From NCBI RefSeq assembly GCF_030272615.1, contig NC_081406.1, positions 184,985,770 to 185,049,769 of the forward strand: a stretch of 64,000 nt of DNA. The letters run 5' to 3'. The notes beneath the pieces were generated by a model, which worked only from the letters and a program-made list of their open reading frames with translations, searched no databases and had not been told where the DNA came from. Positions 55,039 to 64,000 of this stretch are shown here, piece by piece (within the stretch, counting starts at the first letter, position 1; each line of letters starts with the position of its first letter). The position numbers and the translations under genes were made by a program. The DNA comes from Cryptomeria japonica. Lineage: Eukaryota; Streptophyta; Pinopsida; Cupressales; Cupressaceae.

Positions 55039-56414
55039 GGGTAAAGGTAAGGTAGGTGGTGCTTTGAGTATAAAGGTGATAGATAACTTACCCCCTCCTC
55101 CTTCTGATACTCCACCAGCACAAAATGTTATTACACCACCGGCAACAGAGAGTATGGAGACAACAGATGAGGACACAAATCCTGATTCTGAGGTGTTGTA
55201 TACAATGAATATTGACACACAGGAAGTCAACATTGTGGTTGATAAGGAGACAAGGGAGAAGAGAGATGTGGCAAGTGACCCACTGGTAGAAGACACTACA
55301 GTTGAGACAAATATTGAGGATATAATTGGAAACATGGAAATTGGGACTGAACAACAAACTAAATAAGCAACTGATTCCCTGGATATAGGAAAGGCAAATA
55401 CCACTAGTGTACATACTAATGTATCTACTAAGCGACCAACAACTGATAGCAATGAAAAATCTATTGAGATACCATTTGTAGACATTTCAAAGGTAAACAC
55501 AGAGAAACCAGTAGAAAACACAAAGTCATAATTAGAAAAAACGGTAGTGGAAAGCTTTGAGAAACTGACTGAGGTACATATAGAGAAATCAGAAGAGAAG
55601 AAGGATGAGCTAAAGGTTCAGACAAAGACCATTCCACCAACATCGGCTAAGAAACCTAGACCCTTGCTTGTAGAAATGCAGACTTAAACTGATCTACTAG
55701 AGATCACCATAAGCAAAGAGGTTCCTCACACTGGTAGATTACAGATTGTTAAGACAGTTGGTCAATCATCTGATTCTTCACTGACATAATTCCGACCAAT
55801 CAATGTAATAGAGGTATTGCTTGATTCAATTAAGAAAATAATTGATTGCAATGCACTTGCATATATGGCAATTGATGACACCATACCAATTTTGAAGATG
55901 ATTGCACCCAAGTGTAACATAGAGAATAAAGATTCTTTAGGCAAATTAGACACATTGTCTAAGTACATAACCGACAATCTTCTAACAATTGATCAAATCA
56001 ATGAGGAGACTTTCAGAGAAAATGAATAAAGAGAAGGAAAAATTCCTTGAGGAGATAGTAAAGAAGAGTAAATAACATATAGATATATTATTACCGGGAC
56101 TAGGAAAGATAGTTTTGGACTTCAAGAAATTGTACAGAGATACATGTAAGACAAACATTTTGACAAAGGATATAGATAAAGAGATCAGTAGAGCTCAAAA
56201 GGAAATCAATGACATTGCTAATAATTTAATAGGTTCATCAGACTCCATATCGGTAGTAGAACAAGAAATTACTGACTTTGAAGAGAAATTTGAAAAACTT
56301 GAAAAAGATAAAGAGAGATTAAAGTTTAAGGCAAAGGAACTGAAATGTAGACTAGGTCCTAAACTAGATATCCTCATCTCTTTGAGAAAAGAGATTTTTG
56401 AGGCTCTTGTTTAA
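55039..56414 (+). pseudogene. NA-2 ORF2, acidic linker and C-terminal coiled coil
   Basis: A Pro/Thr/Glu-rich linker (PPPPSDTPPAQNVITPP, then many Thr/Glu) spans about 55080-55700. A helical part at 55817-56029 and a long coiled coil at 56115-56414 (VVEQEITDFEEKFEKLEKDK) follow. TAA or TAG stops at 55364, 55528, 55685 and 55786 break the frame. NA-1 has a Lys/Glu-rich helix instead of the acidic linker. Confidence 0.55.
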
Positions 56415-56808
56415 GGACTTAAGACACCAAAAGAACAAATGCACACACTCACCGATACAATCTAGAGGACTAAAGCAGCAATAAAGGATAGTGAGAAATT
56501 CTATAACAACCTAAATTTTGCATTAGTGGAGTTATATCAGATTGTAACCAACCAGTTACATGGATCAAGACAGGAACTAAACTCAATTGACATTGAATGA
56601 TAGCCTTTGTCATTGATGCCAAAGGGGGAGTAGTAGAGAATGAGAAAAAGGAGTAAGAGTTCATCTTCCCAGAGGGGCACAAATTTTTACAACACACAAT
56701 TTTGGTAACACAGTTTTGACAGTTTTGGTAAAACTTTCAGTCAACACCTTTTGGATACAATTTTGGCTTTTTCTCATGAGTGTTGCCATCAATGCCAAAG
56801 GGGGAGAT
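56415..56808 (+). other. NA-2 3' untranslated region with two purine tracts
   Basis: An upstream tract CAAAGGGGGAGTAGTAGAG begins at 56620. The true polypurine tract AAAGGGGGAGA is at 56797-56807, directly before the LTR. The same pair is present in NA-1 and, decayed, in Copia-1. Confidence 0.7.
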
Positions 56809-57602
56809 TGTTGGCAAATGCACACTCCAATGAGAAATTGTAGGTGATTGAAGGTATTGTCATTGATGGCAACCTTACAATCCTATGGCACTGGCAGACA
56901 CCGACACAGGCACAGACACCGGCACCGGCACCATCACCGGTGTTGGCAAAGATGTTTACCGACATCCTGGCCGACAGGATTTTTTTTATTGTATTTTGTA
57001 TTTAATTGTAAAATCTTTTTATAAGACGACAAGGAAAATTTTATTAGGACTCATATAAGTATGAGATCTTGTAAATCATTTGTAGGAAACAAGAAATGCA
57101 TGGAAGGAATGTAATAGGCATATGTGAATATTAAGGAAGATTTTGGAATAAGGTTTATGGAAGTTGTATGAACTTAAACCAGTACTGAACCTAGCATAGC
57201 AGATGCTGAACCGAAGCTATACATAACATTGGATTTACATAATCCATTTTTGTAAGTCAGTGAGACTTCCCTTTTTGTATTTAGGCAGTGAGCTTTAGGT
57301 AGTTGGCCTTCCTGCATGTGCAGGCCCCTATTTTATCATTAATATTCACTTATTGGCTAGTAAGTGAATATTGTGGGTGACAAATCCCACCGAGGTTTTT
57401 CCCACATTGGGTTTCCTCGTTAAAAATATTATGTTATGGTGTGCTTTCTATGTTGTGTTTACTAATCTTATTTACTGCATTATTTCTAGTTTACCGATAC
57501 ACTATTTTGGCATGCAATTCATTTAATAAGTTTAAAAAATCCATTAACTGGTTAGATACTGATTCACACCCCCCCCTCTCAGTATCTTTGGGAATCCTAA
57601 CA
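56809..57602 (+). repeat. NA-2 3' LTR
   Basis: 794 bp, TGTTGGCAAATG ... GGGAATCCTAACA. It keeps the canonical TG start; the 5' LTR has TA. Confidence 0.9.
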
Positions 57603-57607
57603 AAAGA
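57603..57607. repeat. Target-site duplication AAAGA (right) of NA-2
   Basis: Identical to 50829-50833. Confidence 0.9.
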
Positions 57608-57980
57608 TAGATGGTTGGCTAAGATTAAAGGGTAGGTAGAGAAAATAAGAAAATAATGAGAGGGTAGGTGGTGTAGGAATTAAGAGATAAATGACATGTG
57701 TCATGGATAGAAAAGGGTAATGAATTAATTAAATAAATAAAGATTTATTTAAATAATAGAAGTGGGATCAATTAAATAAATGAAATATTTATTTAATTTA
57801 GAGGAATGACAATTTAAATAAATAAAAGTATTTATTTAAATGAGAAAAAGGTTTAGAAGAGGCTAAAGTGAATTAATTAAATAAATAAAGATTTATTTAA
57901 TTAATAGAAGAATCAGGCTTAAATAATTAAATAAATAAAAATCTTTATTTAATTAGACAGGACAATTTTAGGTGTCTACA
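57608..57980 (-). repeat. Gypsy-O 5' LTR, part 2 (right of NA-2)
   Basis: Continues the LTR interrupted at 50833 and matches 25457-25769. It has five AT-rich inverted repeats (TTTATTTAATTAA type), one more than the 3' LTR. Confidence 0.85.
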
Positions 57981-57985
57981 GTAAT

Positions 57986-59129
57986 AAATCTACTTAGAGC
58001 TTCTGCCATAATTATAAAGAGGGACGAGGACAAAGGATCTCTCTGTCAGATTCCTTGTGAAGAAGAGAAGAAACCTACAGATGTTCCATTAAGAAGAGCT
58101 AAAAATTTGGCTCCTGATATGCATGATATAATCCATTTACACCATTTGTTGTCAAAACCAAATCTGAGGAGCATATGGTGGAGGAAAGTCTAGCTGACTT
58201 TTTTATAATCCTTCATCATATCCAATTTGATAATCATTGTTTCTTTTTTTGTATTCCGATACTGAATCTATAATATCATGAGCTATCAAGGCTTCCTTAG
58301 ATGTCTCCATTCCCAAAAGAAAACCCCCTATTGTTGACAAATAATTTTAGGGATTAGCTTTCCCAATCTGATTGCTATTGGCTTTGTGACAATTTTGTAA
58401 ATGATATTACAAAGGTAAATAGGCCTAAAGTCTGAGAAGGATGATGGGAAAGCCTGGTATCAAAGAAATGTGTGTTGTGTTGAATTGCTTCAACATTTTA
58501 CAATTCTTTCCAGACTCTACCGGTTTTTAAATGTCTTCCATTATGAATGCCCAACATTTTTGAAAGAAGAGAACTGTATTTAGGCCTAGGGCCTTGTCTA
58601 GTTGCATAGAAAACACAAGTTGTCTGATTTCTTGAAGGGGAAAATGCTTGAGTAAATTTGCATTATCTTGATGAGATATCAAGGGTGGAATATGTTATAA
58701 GATTGATATACTTTCCTGAGACACGTTTGCATTGTTATCTCTTGCATCATTAGAGAATAATGTAGTAAAGAGATTCACACCCTCATTTTGGATGCCTTTG
58801 AGCTATCTGTTATGGGTTTGTCTGCAAAGTCCCGAATCTAAGTAATGAGATTAGAGGCACTTCTCATTTTTGTTGAGGAATGGAAGAATTTAGTGTTTTG
58901 GTCACCCTCTTGTAGCCAAAGTTCTTGTGATTTTTGCCTCCAAAAGATCTCTTCCTTCAAAAGATTTCTTCTAATTCCTCATTATTTTGTTTTTCATGTT
59001 TGTAAGTCTGATCATTGATTCCATGTTTAATGATATCCTCATTCAAATTCTTTATTTTTGCATAAAAATATTTCCACTTCTTTATCCTGAGGTGCTTTTG
59101 AAAACTTAGTCTCTTAAATTAGTATAATG
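57986..59129 (-). mobile_element. LINE-M fragment 3: reverse transcriptase N-terminal half (minus strand)
   Basis: Reading leftwards the minus strand gives [19 protein letters not shown], then broken LDKALG..TVLFFQKCW and SDFRPISLC-like, KAIAIRLGKLIPKIICQQ and AEALSRFI. These are the ordered blocks of plant LINE RT upstream of the YxDD box, which is found in fragment 2 (22887-25030). Frames shift often. The EN domain would lie beyond 59129 and is displaced. Confidence 0.75.
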
Positions 59130-60894
59130 TGTTAGACAAAATGCACCACTGAGAGGGGGAGGGGGTGAAACAGTGGTTCTCAAGTCTCTTTCACCTTTGC
59201 AATCCTTTGTAAGCATATCAGTTCCTATAGTTAACTCAATGTAGACTTACCAGTTAGGGATGAGACTAACTTAAATGCAAACACACTCACAAAGGGACAT
59301 CACATAACACCAACATATACAAGGAAAACCCAAGATGGGAAAAAACCTTGGTGAGCAATGTTGCTGGAGTCTATTGCTCTAATCCAACCTCACAATAAAA
59401 CATTGTTACAAAGGTTAGGGAACCAACCCAAGGAGCACCAACCCCTCCCTGATTTATGGGCTACAACCCAAAGGAGCACCAACCCATGACTTTATGGAAC
59501 CAACCCAAGGAGCTACAACCCCTGAACCAAGCTACAAATCAATGTTCACAAAGTAAACATCAAATACCTAAGTGGTTATCTTGTTACAAGTCAATCTTGT
59601 AATGATTACATATATTTTTCTCTGTCAATGAGATATCCTCTCTGCTACACTAACTCACTCTTCTTGTTGTTCTTCACCTGCTTCTTCTCTGCTGGATCTC
59701 CCCCATAAGCTCTATGTTCTTCACTAGTTCTTCTCTTTGTCAATTCTCTGTTTACCTTCTCTGCAACCTCATTCTCTTCTACTTGACTAGTATGAATACT
59801 ACTTGTTCTTCACTCCAACTAGTTGAATGCTTCAACCAGATTCTCCCTCTCTCTCACTCTCTTCACAAATGCTCGTTGAGCACTGAGCTAATTTTCTCTT
59901 TCTTATAGAAGCCTTCAACTCACAATAGCACAATTATTCTTCTATAGAGTAACAGAAAACAATCTCTTTGGCCTTCATACTTATAGACTGGTTTTCTTGC
60001 CAAAACCCTATTCAAAATCTAGGTGGTTAGGGTTTCCTCACAATCCTCAAGGCTGATCAAATCCAATCAAATCTTGCTCGATGTGATCTTCCTTACATTC
60101 ACTTGCACAAGTCCACCATCAACACACTTTCCATAACACGCCTTCCATCTTTAGTAGCCTACAAACAATCTGTCGACATACATCTCGATCAATCACCATT
60201 AATGCCTCTGTTGTTTCCTTCTCAAGCTCTTCTATCAGCCTAATCTTCTTGCTTTGATTCAGGTGCCAACAACTTCCTGATTCTTCTGTCTTGGTTCATT
60301 CTTCTTCGAGCCACATGCTTCTAACCTGATCCACAAATCACGGGACCCACTATTAGTGCACACCAATCGAGTTACCTAACTCCACATGGCACTTCACCAA
60401 CCTTTGAGAGCTTGCCACCTTGGTCCCATGTGGCATCCACATCAACCATCTATTAACTTGACTTTTTCAGTCGGTCCAAATAGGATCACCAATCAACCAT
60501 GCTACTGGTTCCTTACTTTAGCCAGTTTGCTAACCCTTCTAGTCTCAACCATTCTACCAGTTACCTTATCATCTCTTAACTCATCTTGAATTGTTGATGT
60601 AACTCTCAAACTGGTCTCCAAATAGGTAAATCCAAAGTATGCTCATTCCCACAACAAGGAAGTCTTCTACATCTACACCTTGCTTATATAACTGGTGGAC
60701 TTACATATCGGTTACCACTCTTGATGGCACCATGTCATCAACCTTCACAAGACTCCATATTCAATCAGGTCTTTTTACTTTAGACTACATTTCCTTGATC
60801 TTTCCTTTCTTCCTGATCAATCTTGTTCATTTCTCTACCGGTTTGTCAAGGTGATGAACACTTCACACTTCTGTCTCCAAACTATAGTGCACTC
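59130..60894 (-). repeat. Minus-strand LTR of a copia-like or NA-type element, truncated by Copia-2
   Basis: On the minus strand this ends with TTCACCCCCTCCCCCTCTCAG and ...TTTTGTCTAACA (59130), the same ending style as NA-2 and Copia-2 LTRs. It contains GGTTTTTTCCC...GGGTTTTCC (complement of 59331-59350). No primer site lies to its left, so it is a 3' or solo LTR. The other end is not found; Copia-2 begins at 60895. A plus-strand open frame at 59714-59908 is not supported as a gene. Confidence 0.55.
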
Positions 60895-61957
60895 TATTGG
60901 TATTTTGAATATTTTGATATGGTTTTGTCATTGATGTCAACACTTGTCATCACTTGTCAACACTTATCAGCACTTGGAGATCCCTAGTTATGCTCACCGA
61001 CAAGTCAGAGACTTATGTATAGTCATTGGTATGTGGTTCACCGACAGGTTATATTGTTCACTAACACATGGAATGACTTGCAGACTACTTGGTTATGTTG
61101 AAGACATTATTTGATAACTTGGTTTTGGTGTTTTGGTTATTGGACAATTCGGGTTTGCATATTTGTTGTTACCGACAAATAGGTCCAAGTTATGCATCGA
61201 TAGGTATATCTATTCCAAATCAGCAAGACACATTATGGAGATGATTTATTATTATTGTAAATGCATTGAGCTAACATCATGCATCGCATAATGATTTATT
61301 CATTGTAATATCTTTTAGTAAGCCAACCTATTCAATTGGTCTTAGGTTATAGTATAAATGTAAGATCTCATTTGTGAGATTAAAATAAATTGAGAAAAAA
61401 AGAATTGTAAAAAAGATTCATGCAAAAATAAGAAATGCTATACACGCAGACATCATTTGAAGGTTGAAGGAAGGTTTTTATGAAGGCAATCAGAACTAAA
61501 CCGGTACTAAATTTAGCATATGAAGATTCTATCATAAGCAATTCATTATCATTGGATTTAACCATCCAATTGTAGTCAATATCTCTCATTTTGTGATTGA
61601 GTAGTGAGCTCTAGGCAACTGGCCTTTCTGCATGTGCAGAATCCATATTGTACACACATACTATCTGCAATATTATCATTTTATTGTGGGTAAGGCTTCC
61701 CATCATGGTTTTTCCCCTTACAGGGTTTCCACATACAAATATTTGTGTTATGTGTTATGGATGTTGTTGTCTCTCTGTTTCATGCATTGATCTTTACCAG
61801 TACTGCAATTAACTGATAAAACTGTCTACCGGTATAAAGTTTGGTTTACCGGCATTAAGCATTAAGTTTTGGTTAAGTTAATTTTGATTGAATTTACTAG
61901 ACAACTGATTCAACCCCCCCCCCCCCCCCCCCTCTCAGTTGTCTCCGAGACCTAACA
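60895..61957 (+). repeat. Copia-2 5' LTR
   Basis: 1063 bp, TATTGGTATTTT ... GAGACCTAACA. Over much of its length it aligns with the NA-2 LTR; shared blocks include AACCGGTACTAAA, TAGCATA and GGCCTTTCTGCATGTGCAG. It has a run of 19 C at 61914-61932 near the end and the TGGTTTTTCCCC...GGGTTTCCACA signature at 61707-61733. Confidence 0.85.
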
Positions 61958-61958
61958 A

Positions 61959-61971
61959 TTGGTATCAGAGC
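61959..61971 (+). promoter_or_regulatory. Copia-2 primer binding site
   Basis: TTGGTATCAGAGC, perfect initiator Met-tRNA primer site, one base after the LTR. Confidence 0.92.
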
Positions 61972-62013
61972 CTAGTTCTATTTTGTAGAAGATTAACAGC
62001 TTGAGGATATCCA

Positions 62014-63076
62014 ATGTCTTCTAACTATATTAGGAAGGTCAGTCTAAAACTTGATGGAACTAACTATGGCATATGGAAGATCAGGATGGAGACACATTTG
62101 AATTGCATTGGAAAGGACATATGGGATGTTACAAAGAATGGCTATACTACTCCTACTCAAGGTCAACCTAATCCACCTAACTTGGCTAAAGATGAGGAAA
62201 ATGATTGCAAAGCAAGAGAAGCACTTTTGAGTGCATTGTCAGATCAACAAGTTGTATGATTATCAAACAGATCTATAGCTAAAGCTATTTGGGACAAATT
62301 GGAAACATTGAATGAAGGAGATTCCACAATCAAAATTATGAAACTTGAATGCTTCTAGGTCAGGTATGAAAATATGAAAATGGAAGAAGATGAAAGAATT
62401 TCTTCTTTTATGGAAAGAGTAAATGAAATTGTTTTGGGTATATACAATATTGTGGAGGAACATTAAGTGAAGATGAGATTGTTTCTAAAGTTTTAAGAGC
62501 TTTGCCACTAGCATATAAAATGAAAGTTACTACTATAAATGAATTAAGAACAATGCCTAATACATCAGTATCTAGAGACACCTTGGTTGGAAAACTTTCA
62601 CCTTTTGAACTTGAGGAATTCGCTCATGTTACTACTATTAAGACAGATCTAGCTTTTGAAGCATCATCATCATCATCTGACAAATCTGATTGGAAATCCT
62701 TTTATGAAAAAGAACTTGAAGAAAGGAGAGAAAATGAAGAACTTGAAACACTATTTGCAAGAAAAATACCTAAAGGTCCAATTGGAAGTAAGTATGAAGG
62801 TAAAGCACCCTTTAAGTGTTTTAGCTGTAATAAGCTTAGTCATGTGGCTTCTAGATGTCTTGATAGACATGCAAGATTAAGAGAAGAAGCTAAAAGAACA
62901 TATAAGACTAACCCTGATTATTAGAAATACAAGTTTAAGAAGAATAGAGACAAATCGTGTTATTATGTTGATGAAGAAGTTATTGATGATTCTGATGAGG
63001 ATCCAATAGACAATGGATGGTCTTTTGTTGCTATAAAAGAAGATCAACCGATACCTACTGTTCAACCGGTAGAGTA
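62014..63076 (+). pseudogene. Copia-2 gag
   Basis: The start ATG at 62014 gives MSSNYIRKVSLKLDGTNYGIW, the typical copia Gag N-terminus (LDGTNYxxWKxRM). A TGA at 62257-62259, a TAG near 62357 (family Gln) and a frameshift near 62460 follow. Then come LSEDEIVSKVLRALPLAYKM, SRDTLVGKLSPFELEEF and a zinc knuckle CFSCNKLSHVASRC with Ser in place of the usual Gly. Two more TAG (62922-62924, 63076-63078) lie before protease. Confidence 0.85.
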
Positions 63077-63080
63077 GGCC

Positions 63081-64000
63081 TTGGCAGTTAAAGTTGAAGA
63101 CAAGAATGAATGGATTATTGATTCAGGATGTTCACATCACATAACTAGTGATAAGAGTAAATTCTTAACTTTTCAGGAAGACAATGGAGGTCTAGTAAGA
63201 TTTGGAGATGATAAAGCTTGTTTGATCAAAGGAAAAGGCACTATATCTTTTGATGGTAAGCATAATATTGATAATGTTTACTATGTTGAAGGTTTGAAGC
63301 ATAATCTTTTGAGTGTTGGTCAATTAGTTGAGAAAGGATTTCATTTACAATTAAAGAATGGTAAATGCAAAATCTTAAACAAAACTAGTCTGGAAATTGC
63401 CACCAGTAATCAGACTAGAGGTAATATCTTTCATTTGAGCAATAACAAAAAACCATGTTTGATTGTACATATTGATGAAAGTTGGTTATTGCATAAGAGA
63501 CTTTGTCATGTAAATTTTGATTGCATTGTGAAAATCAATATAACTAAGCCAGCAACAGATTTACCTAAGATTGTTAAACCTCACAATTCGTTATGTAAGG
63601 AATGTCAATTTGGAAAACAAGACAGAGAAACTTTCAAGAGTATTCTAGAGAAGTCTAACAATGTTCTTGATTTAATTCATACTGATTTATGTGGTCCAGC
63701 AAGAACTAGAAGTATACAAGGAGATAGGTATTTTATGCTAATCATTGATGACTATTCTAGAATGTGTTGGGTTAATTTTCTCAAGGAAAAATATGAAGCG
63801 TTTGCAAAATTCAAACTATTCAAGGTGATGGTAAAAAATGAAACCAATAATAAAATCAAATGTTTGAGATCAGATCAAGGAGGTGAATTCACATCTAAGG
63901 AATTTAATACATTCTGTGAAGTGAATGGGATCAGAAGATAGTTATCAGCACCCTGGACACCCTAGTAGAATGGAGTTGTGGAAAGGAAAAACAAAACTAT
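63081..64000 (+). CDS. Copia-2 protease and integrase N-terminal part (partial)
   Basis: The protease active site WIIDSGCSHHITSDKSKF is intact, followed by FGDDKACLIKGKGTI and LKHNLLSVGQL. The integrase zinc-binding part is WLLHKRLCHVNFDCI ... CKECQFGK. The core has IHTDLCGPART, RSDQGGEFTS and GVVERKN, so Asp, Asp and Glu are kept. TAG stops at 63939-63941 and a tandem pair at 63963-63968 stand at family Gln positions. The frame leaves the window at 64000. Confidence 0.85.

Larger units (their letters stand above)
50834..57602 (+). mobile_element. NA-2: complete pol-less LTR retrotransposon, sister of NA-1
   Basis: 6769 bp, LTRs 50834-51616 and 56809-57602, Met-tRNA primer site, and purine tract next to the 3' LTR. 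It codes for a coiled-coil/four-knuckle Gag-like protein and a long ORF2 homologous to that of NA-1. No protease, RT, RNase H or integrase is present. Its LTR is homologous to the Copia-2 LTR at 60895. The TSD and empty site prove it moved as a unit. Confidence 0.9.
25031..57980 (-). mobile_element. Gypsy-O: Tat-like Ty3/gypsy element on the minus strand, lacking RT, invaded twice
   Basis: LTRs are 25031-25769 (3') and 50408-57980 (5', split by NA-2). On the minus strand LTRs run TGTAGACACC to ...ATAAACA or ATATACA. The polypurine tract AAAGAGGGGCAAAA lies at 25770-25783 and the primer site TTTTGGCATGCCCAATGGG just left of 50408. Coding, right to left: gag (47626-45507), protease (about 45290-44997), a short region and an integrase C-terminal end (about 43890-43470). 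On the opposite strand a PMD ORF lies at 27040-28780. RT, RNase H and integrase core are absent. Gypsy-2 (30335-43457) and NA-2 (50834-57602) are later insertions. Confidence 0.8.
60895..64000 (+). mobile_element. Copia-2: Ty1/copia retrotransposon, 5' part, running off the window
   Basis: 5' LTR (60895-61957), perfect Met-tRNA primer site, gag, protease and the first part of integrase. It has fewer changes than Copia-1: the protease DSG and the integrase Asp, Asp and Glu are all intact where visible. Still it has several TAG stops and a frameshift. RT and the 3' LTR lie outside. Confidence 0.9.

Noticed and set aside
54937-55521. Minus-strand open frame of 194 codons, hydrophobic with Ser/Val
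   Set aside because: It lies opposite the acidic linker of NA-2 ORF2, which is the strand homologous to NA-1. It has no motif.
59714-59908. Short plus-strand ORF
   Set aside because: It lies inside an LTR of opposite orientation and has no motif.

Overview
The window is plant nuclear DNA made almost entirely of nested, decayed retrotransposons. I found no intact cellular gene, rRNA or tRNA gene, CRISPR array or bacterial-type operon. Plant origin is shown by Ty1/copia elements with an initiator-Met-tRNA primer site, Ty3/gypsy elements of the Tat type (second, archaeal-type RNase H), RNase H-bearing L1-type LINEs and a plant mobile domain (PMD). Long LTRs, deep nesting and heavy decay fit a large seed-plant genome such as a conifer. 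That is an inference; the species is not identifiable from what I can see.

Layout. 1-1140: 3' end of a LINE on the plus strand. 1229-4847: two diverged tandem copies (A, B) of an unrecognised ORF family, each ending in a LINE-like T-rich/A-rich tail. 4848-5910: AT-rich filler. 6084-13539 (minus): NA-1, a complete 7.5-kb LTR element with exact TSD CATAT and no pol. It encodes a coiled-coil/zinc-knuckle Gag-like protein and a long unknown ORF2. It sits inside an unrecognised reading frame (5911-6083, resuming at 13545). 14911-22886 (plus): Copia-1, a full-length but dead copia element. About 14770-14910, 22887-25030 and 57986-59129 (minus): three pieces of one LINE, split by Copia-1 and by the next element.

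25031-57980 (minus): Gypsy-O, a Tat-like element lacking RT, with an antisense PMD ORF. It has been invaded by Gypsy-2 (30335-43457, plus; TSD AAAGG), a Tat-like gag-pol element, and, inside its 5' LTR, by NA-2 (50834-57602, plus; TSD AAAGA), a second pol-less element related to NA-1. 59130-about 60894: part of a minus-strand LTR, cut by Copia-2 (60895 to the window end, plus), a younger copia element with intact protease and integrase active-site residues where visible.

How the parts relate. NA-1 and NA-2 have no polymerase but share copia-type primer site, polypurine tract and LTR motifs. The NA-2 LTR is alignable with the LTR of Copia-2 over most of its length, so the two look like a non-autonomous/autonomous pair. 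Gypsy-O, without RT, shares LTR termini and polypurine tract with Gypsy-2. The most novel content is the ORF2 protein family of NA-1/NA-2: colinear in both, with a basic NLS-like linker at the same position and no domain that I recognise. Next are the LINE-linked A/B ORFs and the antisense PMD ORF. Order of insertion: LINE first, then Copia-1 and Gypsy-O, then Gypsy-2 and NA-2 inside Gypsy-O. Many in-frame stops sit where related proteins have Gln, Arg or Trp, as expected from methyl-cytosine deamination.
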